The notes: generated by a model from the letters alone, not told the origin. A DNA stretch of 64,000 bases from Nitrospinae bacterium bin107 (GCA_002238965.1 MPNJ01000006.1:62001-126000); one strand, 5' to 3'; numbered from the stretch's first letter, positions 26,426-35,594 are shown. Made by a program: numbers and translations.

Positions 26426-26471
26426 TCCTGATTTAGTGTAATATGTTCAAAACTGTAATTTTGAGGATTCT

Positions 26472-26951
26472 ATGGAATCTTTGGCAAATGTAAATTTTAT
26501 GGAAAACGCTAGACAAAATATGCTTGAAGGCAAGTACGGAGCCGCGATTGAATACCTCACCTATGAAATAGCGCAGAACCCTGAATCACAAATAGCTTAT
26601 CGCAACCGGGGAGTCGCGAAAGGTATTTTGGGTGAATACGAAGAGGCCATCAAAGACCTCGATGAAGCATTGAAGATAGACACGGAAGACGTATATGCCT
26701 ATTACAACAGAGGAAACGTTAAAAAGGATATGGGGCGATACGCAGAAGCTATTGCCGATTATAAGAAAGCTCGAAAATTAGATGAGAAATTTGCCGAGCC
26801 TCATTATGGTTTGGGAGATGTAAAACTGAAAATGGGAAATAACGAAGAAGCGGTAGCACATTTTCTTGATGCGTTAAAGTTAGCAGCAGATTCTCACAAT
26901 CAAAGGTTGTTTGATTTTTTGCAAGAAAGAATAAAAGAGATGTTGAAATAG
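26472..26951 (+). CDS. Tetratricopeptide-repeat protein
   Basis: A 159-aa protein built almost wholly of TPR units. Clear repeats are AYRNRGVAKGILGEYEEAI (about residues 42-60), AYYNRGNVKKDMGRYAEAI (about 76-94) and PHYGLGDVKLKMGNNEEAV (about 110-128). A preceding weaker unit lies at 12-34. There is no signal peptide, so it is probably cytosolic and binds the tail of the membrane protein encoded just before it or another partner. It is AT-rich like its neighbour and unlike the surrounding genome. Confidence 0.8.
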   Translation: MESLANVNFMENARQNMLEGKYGAAIEYLTYEIAQNPESQIAYRNRGVAKGILGEYEEAIKDLDEALKIDTEDVYAYYNRGNVKKDMGRYAEAIADYKKARKLDEKFAEPHYGLGDVKLKMGNNEEAVAHFLDALKLAADSHNQRLFDFLQERIKEMLK

Positions 26952-27115
26952 AAAAGAGAGACATGACGCCTTCAGACAAAAATGCGCATCATTACCTACA
27001 CGATTCTAAAATTTATCGTCATACAGACGTTTCCACCCGAACGGAGGGTAGAAATACGAACGCGTCACGACTTCAGTGACAACCTCTACTTAGGGTCATC
27101 ACTACGGGAGGAGTG

Positions 27116-27327
27116 ATGTTCAAGTACGAGACCATTCTCTACTGGAGAGCGCCGACGACGCTTTCGTTGCCGAAGTTCCGGAGCTTCCGGGCAGCACCGC
27201 GCATGGCTACTCCCAGGTAGTCGCTCTCAAGAACGTCACCGAAGCGATGGAACTCTGGATTGATACGGCGAAAGAATCCGGAGACCCCATCCCGTAACCC
27301 AAAGGCGAACGTCTGATGCTCGCATGA
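27116..27327 (+). pseudogene. hicB: Dead hicB-like antitoxin gene (frameshift plus nonsense codon)
   Basis: From ATG 27116, behind GGGAGGAG, the frame gives MFKYETILYW and then goes out of frame after TGG at 27143-27145. In the shifted frame (AGC from 27148) the text resumes as SADDAFVAEVPELPGSTAHG, then LKNVTEAMELWIDTAKESGDPIP, TAA (27295-27297), PKGERLMLA and TGA. This is a complete HicB/UPF0150 sequence with a 1-bp loss (or 2-bp gain) and a stop where Glu is expected. No hicA is recognisable beside it. The remaining bases of 26952-27409 hold nothing I can identify. Confidence 0.8.
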
Positions 27328-27409
27328 GAGGTTCGCGCCGGTATGACGGCATAAAACCCAGAACCCCGAGAACGCGTGAATGAATCCGGGTGATCGTCTA
27401 CCGACCAAT

Positions 27410-29446
27410 TTAGGCGGAATGCGTCGACTGGGGGCTCATCCTTTGGATGATCTCGCTCACCCTGGCCTTTAGCCAGTGTTCATCTATCGGCTCCGCTCCC
27501 GCGCGATTCTCCTCCACGGCCCTCATCGCCTCGAAGCGCACGTGCTGGCGGATGGCGGGGGGGATGCCCTCCGTGGCCCGGTTGACCGCGAGCTGCAAAT
27601 CATCCGGCCAGAGGCGCTCGAACGCCTCACGACCTGCCCCGAACGTAAACAGAGCCGGGGGCGAGCCGCCGTCATGCTCATCGGCAAGAAGCCGCCGTCG
27701 CTCGGCGGTCTCCTCTTCCTGGATCCGGCCCTCGCGAATGATGACGCCATAGACCTCCACGGCGCTCTCCGGGGTGACCAGCCCGTCCTCGACGTCGCGC
27801 AGCACCAGCAAGGGGTCGCGCTCCCAGGGCGGACCGAAGCCGCCGCCGCCGGCCGAGTGGGCGTGGACGACGCCGCCCGCCGGTACATCGAGCACGTTTA
27901 TCTTTTCAATCTGCCGCGGTTCCTCGCCCGGGGCTTGCAGGAACGCCCGCCCGGTATCGCCCGGCAGGCCGGCTTCCCTTCCCCAGGGCTGGAAATAAAA
28001 CCGCTCCATCCCCCGGGCCGTCACCACCCCGCCGGGCACGAGGAGCCTGAGAGAATAGTGCAGTCCGCACCCGCCGCGCATGCGTCCCGCTCCCCCGGAA
28101 TCGGGGATGAGGGCGTAGCGCTCGACCAGGACGGGCACCTCCGACTCCAATACCTCGTTCGGGATGTTCCGGTAGAAGCCCGTGGTGAAATCGACTCCTT
28201 CCGTGCCGTCGTCGAAGGGCCGCGCCCCCGATCCGCCCACGAGGGGCTGGACGGTGCTCACCAGGTTCGTTCCGGTGGAGAAATCCGGCGCTGACACCAG
28301 CATGATGGAACCCTGGCCGCAGCCCGCGGCGGGCATCCGCTCCCGCCAGGCATGCGCCAGGGCGCCGAGAACGATATCGGCCACCCGGAAGAACGTGGCC
28401 TGACGGGCTCCGCAGGGCGCTCCGGGCTCGGGATTGAGGAGAGACCCCCGCGGCGCGTTCACCCTGACGGACCGGACAAGACCTGAATTGTAAACGAGGT
28501 CCGGTTTGATACTCCGCATGAAGTTGACCACGCCCATGACCAGCAGGTAGTGGCCGTCGGTGCTGTAGGAGGGGATGTTGAACGCCGCCGCCACCTGCGG
28601 GTCCGTGCCCTCGAAGTCGAGGAGCATCTCATCGCCCCGGATCCTGAGTGCGAGGCGGATCCGGACGTGGCGGGCGTCGGGCATCAGATCACCTTCCAGA
28701 TAGTCCCAGAACTCGTAGTCTCCGTCGGGAACGTCTCTAATCAGGGAGCGGGCCTGCGCATCGGCGTAATCCAGAACGTCGTCGAGCGCCGTCCGCAAGA
28801 GGTCCCCGCCGAACTTCCCGGCAAGGCCGGTCACGCGCAACTCCGCGCGCTTCAGCGCTCCGAGCATGGCCAGTACGTCGCCCCGGTTCTTGTCCGGAAC
28901 CCGGCCGTTCCTCAGGAAGATCCGCAAAACGTCTTCCCGCATTTCGTCTTCGGCGACGAGCCGGGTCACCGGAATGACCACGCCTTCCTGAAGCTGGTCG
29001 ACGGCGGAAGGCGCGATGGACCCGGGCGCGAGTCCACCCACGTCCGTGCAGTGGATGAAGGCGGCCGCGAAGCAGACGAGCTCGCCCTCGTGGTAGATGG
29101 GACGCCAGCAGAAGACGTCGAGCAGATGAGTGACCAGGCCCCTGCTCTGCTCCGGGTCGTTGGTGAACCAGACGTCGCCGGGCCGGTAAGGCCCGCCGGC
29201 GTCAAACACGGCCTGAAAGTTCTGGCCGACCCCTATCCAGAGCCCGATATCCACGGAGCAGGCCGCCACCTCTCCTTTGGGCGTCACCAGGGCGACGATG
29301 AAATCCTGGGTTTCCTTGACGAAGACGGTATGCCCGCAGTGGGTCAGCAGCTCGCCCATCTCCTCGACGACCCCCTGAAACTGGCACCGGAGTATTTCAA
29401 AGAGGACGGGGTCGGACTCGGTTCCAGGCGTAAAGGTTTCGCTCAT
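27410..29446 (-). CDS. hyuB: Hydantoinase B/oxoprolinase family subunit
   Basis: A 678-aa protein of the HyuB family, the partner of HyuA in ATP-dependent hydantoinase, 5-oxoprolinase and acetone/acetophenone carboxylase-type enzymes. Recognisable are the opening DPVLFEILRCQFQGVVEEMG, FVKETQDFIVALVTPKGE, the metal-site-like GDVWFTNDPEQSRGLVTHLLD (split family motif, Asn-Asp-Pro) and the Gly-rich C-terminal SAGGGGFGPPWERDP. It overlaps hyuA by 4 bp (ATGA), so the two are translationally coupled and made in equal amounts. Confidence 0.92.
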   Translation of the reverse strand: MSETFTPGTESDPVLFEILRCQFQGVVEEMGELLTHCGHTVFVKETQDFIVALVTPKGEVAACSVDIGLWIGVGQNFQAVFDAGGPYRPGDVWFTNDPEQSRGLVTHLLDVFCWRPIYHEGELVCFAAAFIHCTDVGGLAPGSIAPSAVDQLQEGVVIPVTRLVAEDEMREDVLRIFLRNGRVPDKNRGDVLAMLGALKRAELRVTGLAGKFGGDLLRTALDDVLDYADAQARSLIRDVPDGDYEFWDYLEGDLMPDARHVRIRLALRIRGDEMLLDFEGTDPQVAAAFNIPSYSTDGHYLLVMGVVNFMRSIKPDLVYNSGLVRSVRVNAPRGSLLNPEPGAPCGARQATFFRVADIVLGALAHAWRERMPAAGCGQGSIMLVSAPDFSTGTNLVSTVQPLVGGSGARPFDDGTEGVDFTTGFYRNIPNEVLESEVPVLVERYALIPDSGGAGRMRGGCGLHYSLRLLVPGGVVTARGMERFYFQPWGREAGLPGDTGRAFLQAPGEEPRQIEKINVLDVPAGGVVHAHSAGGGGFGPPWERDPLLVLRDVEDGLVTPESAVEVYGVIIREGRIQEEETAERRRLLADEHDGGSPPALFTFGAGREAFERLWPDDLQLAVNRATEGIPPAIRQHVRFEAMRAVEENRAGAEPIDEHWLKARVSEIIQRMSPQSTHSA

Positions 29447-31479
29447 CCGGTCGCCTCCGCGTGAAGGTTGCCCGACTCATCAACGCTGAAGTCGAACCCG
29501 GGCGTGACGAAAACGGTCGTGTCGTACTGGAGGAGTACGGCGGGCCCCGAGAGCCTGAGACCAGCGGGGATTCGGGCTCTGCGGTAAACGGGAACGGCGA
29601 GGCGGCTCCCCTGATACGTCACCTCGCGGGTCTCCACGGGTTCGGGCCGGCCCGACTCCCCGGACATTGAGGAAGAGGCAGCGCCTACCATCCGGCTCGG
29701 CGCCCTGGCGAGCATCCGGATCTGGAGCACCTCGATCGCGGATTCAGGGTCGCGGTAGCCGAAGGTCTCTTCATATCTGCGGTGGAAGGCCTCCTGAGTG
29801 TCCCCGTTCCCGGTCAGCCCGACCATGATCTCGAACGATTGTCCCCTGTAGCGCATATCCGCGCTCCGCTCGAACTCCGCCGAGTCGGGTTCCAGACCCT
29901 GCTCTGCGAGCCAACGCCGTGCGGTTTCCTCCATCTCGGAGAACATCTCTTCCATCCCCGCCCCATCCGACAACTCCTTGCGGACGCTGCGGACAAAATC
30001 CATCTGGACGTCCGACACGGCCGCTCCCACCGCGCACATCGCCCCCGGCGCCGGGGGGATGACGAGCTTCCGGATGCCCGCCTCGGCCGCCAGCAGGAAA
30101 GCATGCGTGGGCCCGGCGCCCCCGAAGGCCTGGAGGCTGTATTCGCGGTGGTCGACGCCGTAGCGCGCTATCATCGGCAGGAACGAGGCGACCATATTCG
30201 CCGTCGCGACCCGCAGGACGGCTTCGGCCGCCTGGAGCGTCCCCACGCCCAGGGCTTCGCCCAGACCGCCGATGGCTTCTTCGGCCCGGGCGCGGGAAAG
30301 CGTCATCCGGCCGCCCAGCAGGTCGTTCTCGCCCAGGATCCCCGTTACGAGATAGGCGTCCGTAACGGTGGGCTCCCGGCCGCCGCGGCCGTAGCACGCA
30401 GGTCCGGGATCGGCGCCGGCCGAGCGAGGCCCCACCTTCAAGACCCCGTGAGGGTCGACCCAGGCGATCGAACCGCCCCCCGCGCCGATGGTCTCGATGG
30501 CGACGGCGGGCAGGAAGAGCGGAAAATCCCCGATCGTGCTCTCCACGCTGACGCGGGGCCGGCCGTCGATGAGGGACATGTCCGCGCTGGTTCCCCCCAT
30601 ATCCAGGGTGAAGAGCTTCGCCTCGCCGTATTCACGCGCGGACTTCGCAGCCGCCATCACTCCAGAAGCAGGCCCCGAGAACATCGTGCGCACAGGTATC
30701 CGCGCCGCCTCATGGATGGAGACCGTCCCGCCGTTGGACTGGGTGATCAGGATCGGACAGCCGACGCCCATCGCCCGCAGGCCTTCTTCCAACTGCTGGT
30801 AGTAGTCGCGCATGGTGGCCCCGACGTAGGCGTTCATCACGCAAACGAGCGTCCGCTCGTATTCGCGCTGCTGGGGCCACGTCTCCCACGATGCGCAGAC
30901 GAAGAGACCCGGCCAGCGCTCGGCGATGACCGCCTGCGCCGCTTGTTCATGGACCGGATTGACGTAGGAATGCAGAAAACTGACGGCCACCGCCGAAACA
31001 CCCGCGCCTAAGAGTTCCTCGACTCCCCGGACAACGGAATCCGCATCGAGCGGGCGCAGGACGGCCCCGTCCGCACCGACGCGCTCGCTCACCTCCCGGA
31101 CGTGGGCCCGGCGGACCAGCGGCACGGGTCTTGCCGCCTCGAAGCTGGGCGCATCGGGAAGCCGGGTCCGGCGGATCTCCAGGACGTCCCGGAATCCCTG
31201 CGTGATCAAAAGGCCTGTCGGAACCCCTGTACGCTGGATGATCGTGTTGACCGCAAGCGTCGAGCCTGCGCCGAAGTAGACGACGTCAGCCGGGTCCAGG
31301 CCTTCGCCAAGGAGTCCTTCCCGCACGCCTTCCAAGACACCTGACACCGGCTCGCCGACCGACGTGGGAACCTTGTAGACGCCGACCCGGCCTGTCGACT
31401 CCTCCACGAGAGCGATGTCCGTAAAGGTGCCCCCGACGTCCACGCCGATTCGCCAGCCGCTCAATGGCGTCTCCCTCAT
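29443..31479 (-). CDS. hyuA: Hydantoinase A/oxoprolinase family subunit
   Basis: A 678-aa subunit with an actin/ASKHA-type ATPase fold. The phosphate-1 motif is IGVDVGGTFTDIALVEE (about residues 11-27). The central domain has FTLDMGGTSADMSLIDGRP (about 293-311) and GGGSIAWVDPHG. The C-terminal domain has AFGGAGPTHAFLLAAE. It precedes hyuB with an ATGA overlap. The pair could hydrolyse hydantoins or oxoproline, or carboxylate a ketone; no third carboxylase subunit is present, which argues for the hydrolase. No transporter is adjacent. Confidence 0.92.
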   Translation of the reverse strand: MRETPLSGWRIGVDVGGTFTDIALVEESTGRVGVYKVPTSVGEPVSGVLEGVREGLLGEGLDPADVVYFGAGSTLAVNTIIQRTGVPTGLLITQGFRDVLEIRRTRLPDAPSFEAARPVPLVRRAHVREVSERVGADGAVLRPLDADSVVRGVEELLGAGVSAVAVSFLHSYVNPVHEQAAQAVIAERWPGLFVCASWETWPQQREYERTLVCVMNAYVGATMRDYYQQLEEGLRAMGVGCPILITQSNGGTVSIHEAARIPVRTMFSGPASGVMAAAKSAREYGEAKLFTLDMGGTSADMSLIDGRPRVSVESTIGDFPLFLPAVAIETIGAGGGSIAWVDPHGVLKVGPRSAGADPGPACYGRGGREPTVTDAYLVTGILGENDLLGGRMTLSRARAEEAIGGLGEALGVGTLQAAEAVLRVATANMVASFLPMIARYGVDHREYSLQAFGGAGPTHAFLLAAEAGIRKLVIPPAPGAMCAVGAAVSDVQMDFVRSVRKELSDGAGMEEMFSEMEETARRWLAEQGLEPDSAEFERSADMRYRGQSFEIMVGLTGNGDTQEAFHRRYEETFGYRDPESAIEVLQIRMLARAPSRMVGAASSSMSGESGRPEPVETREVTYQGSRLAVPVYRRARIPAGLRLSGPAVLLQYDTTVFVTPGFDFSVDESGNLHAEATG

Positions 31480-31690
31480 GTCGTTTCTTTATTCAGGATC
31501 CTGCGCGCGTCACCCGCCGAATCCCGCTGAATGATGCGGCAGTATATTCCATACGCGAGATGCGAGAAAGATGATGCGCTCTCGTTTCGGGGGGGATATC
31601 GGAACATTTTTCGAGCGATGAAATTGTGGATTGGTTCGGCGACCAATTTCGGAACCCTAGGGAGAGCGTTTGATACCGGTGTGAGGGTGA

Positions 31691-32173
31691 TCAATCTTGC
31701 GGCTGAGAAACAATCTGGTCGACATAGACGAATTTGAGCCACACATCGTTTAGATGCTCAAAATCCTTGTCCGTCGATAGTAGCGTAGCATGGCTTTCAT
31801 GAGCCGTCGCGGCAATCCAGAGATCATTCTGCTTCATCGGAACAGCCGGCTTCGGAGGAGGTGTCTGACCAGGAGAGGCTACCGATTTCCCGTGTGTCCA
31901 AGCGTCGATAAGCGCATAAGCGCGCAAAATAGATGGTTTATTGATATCGATCGTTGGAAACCCGCTTAGTACTTTATCGAGTTGGTCTCGCTTACCATCT
32001 CCCCAACCAAATTTTTCCGCAAGCGCAAGAAGTTCACCCTGGCAGACGATAGAGGTAAAAACCATCGTTTCTTTATTTCCGAGATCGAATTCCGTGCGAA
32101 TCCGTAGAGCCCAAGGCGCCTCGCGAACAAACCCGAGGAGCACCCCGGTATCGAGCATAAACCGATTTGCCAT
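31691..32173 (-). CDS. PIN-domain ribonuclease, VapC-like toxin
   Basis: A 160-aa PIN-fold protein. The four acidic positions of the active site are visible: D8 (FMLDTGVLLG), E47 (CQGELLALAE), D117 (KQNDLWIAATA) and D135/D137 (LLSTDKDFEHL). Characterised VapC toxins cleave tRNA or rRNA. It lies 8 bp downstream of an unrecognised 313-aa gene on the same strand instead of the usual small VapB antitoxin. A proline-rich insert (about residues 99-113) is not typical. I infer a toxin whose antidote is the upstream gene. Confidence 0.82.
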   Translation of the reverse strand: MANRFMLDTGVLLGFVREAPWALRIRTEFDLGNKETMVFTSIVCQGELLALAEKFGWGDGKRDQLDKVLSGFPTIDINKPSILRAYALIDAWTHGKSVASPGQTPPPKPAVPMKQNDLWIAATAHESHATLLSTDKDFEHLNDVWLKFVYVDQIVSQPQD

Positions 32174-32181
32174 GTAATCAA

Positions 32182-33123
32182 TCAGTCAAGTTGAGCAAGC
32201 AATTCATCGATAGGCTCATCGCCAGGCCATGCCCCTGCAAGTTCCATTGGGTCTGCGGAACGAAGACGCATGCCTTGAGCCACAGCCAAGCCTTGCACCT
32301 CCGCTTTCCCCACCGACGGCATTTCCTTGAAAACATCGTCGCCTTCTACACAAACACTCATTCGGTAGGCTTCAATTAATCTTGGTTGTCCATTTGCTTT
32401 GAAATGAACCATCCCCTCAACCGTGGATGGCTTACCCCATAACGGCCGCAATACTTCTGCATCAAGAGAATCGGGGCGTAGTCTCCCAAGCAGTTGCGAA
32501 TCCGAGTCAATCAAAAGTCGAAAACGGCCGCCACCGTGTTTTATTTCATCAAGCCTGCCACTTACGATGAAAGCCTTAGGGGCCGGTATCTTCTTCATAC
32601 GCTCATTAACTTGTGCACAAACCCTCTCATCCAGTGTAAATTGCCCGTGTGCCGATCCTTCCGAGGTCAACTCGTAGCGAATGCCAGAGGTCCGGGCGGC
32701 CTTGCGGAATTTGAGAATCGCATCAAGAACACCACTGTCGAAACGGTCTCCAGCAGAGTTGGCGTCTCCGGCTTCCTGAATCGCATATGCAGCAAGATCG
32801 AGCGCAGTATCATCAAGACTCGGCTGATCATGCCAAAACTCTTGCTGGGCAAATTCTTCATAGGCCGTTTCAGCAAGCAGAGGCGCCTCGATACCAAGAA
32901 CCGTAGAACCAGCCTCCAATCCGGTTATCGTGAAATCAAGGCTTGCATCAAGCCATTTGGGTTTCGGCCCTTTGGCGCTCCCCTCACCGGTGGCCTGTAA
33001 ACGAGTGGCCCGTTCTGACGTTTTTGTAAGAGCGTCCAAAACACGCTGAAGAACTGCACTCTTGATTTGCCCTTCGTTTTCTCGGAGACCACTGATTCGC
33101 AATTTATAGCGCTTCGTTTTCAT
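32182..33123 (-). CDS. Unrecognised 313-aa protein, candidate antitoxin of the adjacent PIN toxin
   Basis: I cannot name the family. The protein opens with a conserved-looking beta strand and helix (MKTKRYKLRISGLRENEGQI) and a helical segment (about 17-50). A beta-rich SLDFTITGLEAGSTVLGIEAP (about 65-85) follows, with an acidic mid region, and a C-terminal part (about 185-270: KAFIVSGRLDEIKHGGGRFRLL) that looks like a small beta barrel. No DNA-binding motif is obvious. GGGGAGG lies about 8 bases before ATG 33123, which sets the start. The PIN gene follows 8 bp later, the spacing of a bicistronic toxin-antitoxin operon with antitoxin first. Confidence 0.7.
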   Translation of the reverse strand: MKTKRYKLRISGLRENEGQIKSAVLQRVLDALTKTSERATRLQATGEGSAKGPKPKWLDASLDFTITGLEAGSTVLGIEAPLLAETAYEEFAQQEFWHDQPSLDDTALDLAAYAIQEAGDANSAGDRFDSGVLDAILKFRKAARTSGIRYELTSEGSAHGQFTLDERVCAQVNERMKKIPAPKAFIVSGRLDEIKHGGGRFRLLIDSDSQLLGRLRPDSLDAEVLRPLWGKPSTVEGMVHFKANGQPRLIEAYRMSVCVEGDDVFKEMPSVGKAEVQGLAVAQGMRLRSADPMELAGAWPGDEPIDELLAQLD

Positions 33124-33345
33124 TGCAAATCCTCCCCTCTTGAACCCCGGTCGACGTAACTTCACCGATCACAACGCGGGCTGATAAACCATCTAACCAA
33201 TTATTACCATTCCTCATCATATCATTAAAATGTCGAACTCCCTTCATGCAAGGCAAGGAATGACTCGGTGGTCGTACCGCAACTCTAGTGCTAACCATTC
33301 AAGTTATGGCTTCAAGTCACAAAACAACTGCAACGTGCACCCACC

Positions 33346-34131
33346 TCAAATCGCCTTGAGCCTGCCCCCGTCGACGGCGAATACGCCGCCGGAGATGTAG
33401 CTCGCCTCGGGCGAGGCGAGAAACGCCACCATCGCGCCGAACTCCTCGGGCTCGCCCAGGCGGCCGAGCGGCACCTCGCGCTCCACGCGGGCGACCGATT
33501 CCGCGAAGGTTATTCCCAGTTGCTTCGCCAGGGATGCGCGGCCCTGCCTCGCGCGCTCGGTGTTGATGACGCCGGGGATGACCACGTTCACGAGAATGTC
33601 CTCCTCGCCGAGTGCGCGAGAGAGGGATTTCGCCAGGCCGGCCACGGCGGGCCGCATGACGTTCGAGAGCAGGAGATCGTCGATGGGTTCGCGCACCGAA
33701 CTCGACAGGATGAAGAGGATTCTACCGCCGCCGCGCCCCCTCATGTGCGGGAGCGTCTCGCGGACGAGGCGCACCGCGCTCATGACGTTCAGCTCGAAGG
33801 CGTCGAACCAGGCGTCGTCCTCGAAATCCTCGAACACGCCCCGGGGCGGGCCGCCCGCGTTCGAGACCAGGACGTCCACGCCGCCGAAATGCGCCGCCGC
33901 CCCGTGAACGAACTTGCGCACGCCCTCCGCCGTGCTCACGTCCGCCGCACAATACCAGGTTTCCACGCCGGCTTGTTCCGCGATGTCCGAAGCCGCCTCG
34001 GCGCACGCGGCCTCATCGCGCGCGCAGATGGCAACGTTCGCGCCGCGCATCGCCATCTTGAGCGCCGAGGCGCGGCCCAGGCCCTTGCTGCCCGCCGCCA
34101 CCAGGGCGATTTTTCCTTCCATGTCACGCAT
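33346..34131 (-). CDS. SDR-family protein lacking the YxxxK catalytic motif
   Basis: A 261-aa SDR fold with a modified glycine motif AAGSKGLG (12-19) and an intact NAG (about 90-92) and SSS (about 143-145). At the place of Tyr-x-x-x-Lys it reads SNVMRPAVAGLAK, so the catalytic Tyr and Lys are absent. The C-terminal YISGGVFAVDGGRL is normal. The same substitution occurs in some FabG-annotated SDR relatives, so it may be a subfamily with a different chemistry or a non-enzymatic role. GGAG lies 8 bases before ATG 34131. Confidence 0.85.
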   Translation of the reverse strand: MRDMEGKIALVAAGSKGLGRASALKMAMRGANVAICARDEAACAEAASDIAEQAGVETWYCAADVSTAEGVRKFVHGAAAHFGGVDVLVSNAGGPPRGVFEDFEDDAWFDAFELNVMSAVRLVRETLPHMRGRGGGRILFILSSSVREPIDDLLLSNVMRPAVAGLAKSLSRALGEEDILVNVVIPGVINTERARQGRASLAKQLGITFAESVARVEREVPLGRLGEPEEFGAMVAFLASPEASYISGGVFAVDGGRLKAI

Positions 34132-34757
34132 GTGGTGTCTCCTCGGTCGCGCCCCTCGTCATGAGCGGACATCTCAATCTTGCCCTTCGCCGTGAAACGA
34201 TCATCCCGCCGCCTGAGAGTATCGAACATCTTCAGGCCGGCACAATCCACTCCGCATCCTAGTCGGCTTCGCCCGCAATTTCCCGCATTTGCCGTCACGG
34301 CGTTATCGCATGGATGCGGGAAGATGCGCCGCGAGGAGGGCGTTCTCATGCGCTCGGGCGGTACGGAAAAACGCAACGAACGATTCGGCTTCCGGCGGGG
34401 CGATTTACCCTTCTTCGGGGACGCGCCGACAGCAATCGCTCCTTCATCCGTCCCGGCAATCGGTCGGCGATTCCTCTTACCGCAACCGGCGCGCAGAAAT
34501 CGCTCCCCGCTCGCGTCGAACCCTCCTTCATCCGTCTGGTTCAACGCTCCTGCATTGGTCGCGTTTCATCCGAACAATACGATAAATATAGATAAATTCA
34601 CGGGGTTTTTCGATAAATTGATGAAAAGGGTATCAACTGCAACTTATTGTAATACAATGATTTACATCATATTCCTGAGCGTCGCGCACCAGGATTCAGG
34701 CCAAAAAAAGTTTTCCGGCTCCCGCGCATTTGCCCGCATTTGCGCGCAGTGGCCGTC
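34132..34757. other. Long intergenic region with an AT-rich core
   Basis: There is no gene I can support in these 626 bases. The left two thirds are GC-rich and contain CTCCTTCATCCGTC twice, about 90 bp apart (near 34440 and 34529). The stretch 34560-34680 is strongly AT-rich, with GATAAAT three times and a TTGTA-A-TACAA mini-palindrome near 34650. It probably carries the promoter of the SDR gene read leftwards, but I could not fix -35/-10 boxes. Confidence 0.5.
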
Positions 34758-35594
34758 TCATCGACCCCGAGGCGCGGCGATGATGTACGTCGGCGCCGGC
34801 CGCCCCGGAATCTCAACCCCGCCCCGCACCCACAACTGCGAACTCGAGCCGCCATCCAAGTTCATGGCGTCGCGAACCCCGAGGCCACCCTCCGATTCGG
34901 GCAGAGCGAGATACTCCTGAAGCTCGCACCAGGAGATGCCGCGCGTCTCGGCCTCGCTCACCAGAACGACGAGCCTGTCTTTCGCGTCGAGGCCCACGAC
35001 CGTCCTCCTCGTGGCGCGCAGATACTCCCGGTACCGGGACAATCCCTGAACGGGCTTGTAATCCTTCACGAGCAGAGGCCCGGCCTGAAACGCTTCTTTG
35101 ACGCGCGAATCCTTGAAATTCTCGCGGGAAACGATATTCGGCCGACCTTCCGTCCGCCCCACCGTGAACAGCGCTCCGTAATGCAGGAAGGTCTTGCGCC
35201 CCCGGTACAACACGCGGCTGTTGAACACTTTTCCGCCGGAGCGGAAATACCCCAGGGGACGCCCGTTTTCATCATAATAGCCGGCGTTGAGAATAACGGC
35301 GGCGCTCAGCTTTTCGCCGAGAGCGCCAAAGTCTATTGGCATGGACCAATCTGTTTTGTTGCGCCAGTGGAGCCTGATTTGAAACTCTCTGTGCTCCAGA
35401 CGAATCGCCTTCATGCGTGCGGTCGCGCCGTTTTCGAACCGGATTCGTACGTCCCGCGTATCCAATGGCAGGGATTGACTCCGGGTCCAGCCGCCGTCAC
35501 CCAAGGGATGGCCTTTGAGGGGGCAATCGGATGCGGCCTGCGCCGTTTGAGCGACCAGGAAAAAGCCCAAAATCAACAACAGCAAACGCTTCAT
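34758..35594 (-). CDS. Exported phosphodiester glycosidase (NAGPA/DUF2233 family)
   Basis: A 278-aa protein with a signal peptide (LLLLILGFFLVAQTAQA, cleaved near residue 20). The NAGPA domain is shown by AAVILNAGYYDENGRPLG (about 98-115), GYFRSGGKVF, RRTVVGLDAKDRLVVLV and the hallmark DAMNLDGGSSSQLWV (about 243-257). Family members remove or uncover sugar phosphodiesters on exported polysaccharides. It is probably periplasmic. It is separated by 55 bp from the gamma-glutamyltransferase gene on the same strand, so a shared transcript is possible. Confidence 0.87.
   Translation of the reverse strand: MKRLLLLILGFFLVAQTAQAASDCPLKGHPLGDGGWTRSQSLPLDTRDVRIRFENGATARMKAIRLEHREFQIRLHWRNKTDWSMPIDFGALGEKLSAAVILNAGYYDENGRPLGYFRSGGKVFNSRVLYRGRKTFLHYGALFTVGRTEGRPNIVSRENFKDSRVKEAFQAGPLLVKDYKPVQGLSRYREYLRATRRTVVGLDAKDRLVVLVSEAETRGISWCELQEYLALPESEGGLGVRDAMNLDGGSSSQLWVRGGVEIPGRPAPTYIIAAPRGR

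Noticed and set aside
28550-29464. 304-aa open frame opposite hyuB
   Set aside because: Antisense shadow; hyuB and hyuA are unambiguous and coupled by ATGA.
31480-31690. Small frames between hyuA and the PIN gene
   Set aside because: No ribosome site, no family resemblance, and they overlap neighbouring gene ends; I see nothing functional in this spacer.
33104-33298. 64-aa minus-strand frame upstream of the 313-aa gene (possible small antitoxin)
   Set aside because: It overlaps the ribosome site of the 313-aa gene, has no start signal and the product shows no antitoxin features.
34180-34920. 246-aa frame spanning the long intergenic region
   Set aside because: It runs into the glycosidase gene antisense, has no ribosome site and crosses the AT-rich core with an abrupt change in composition.
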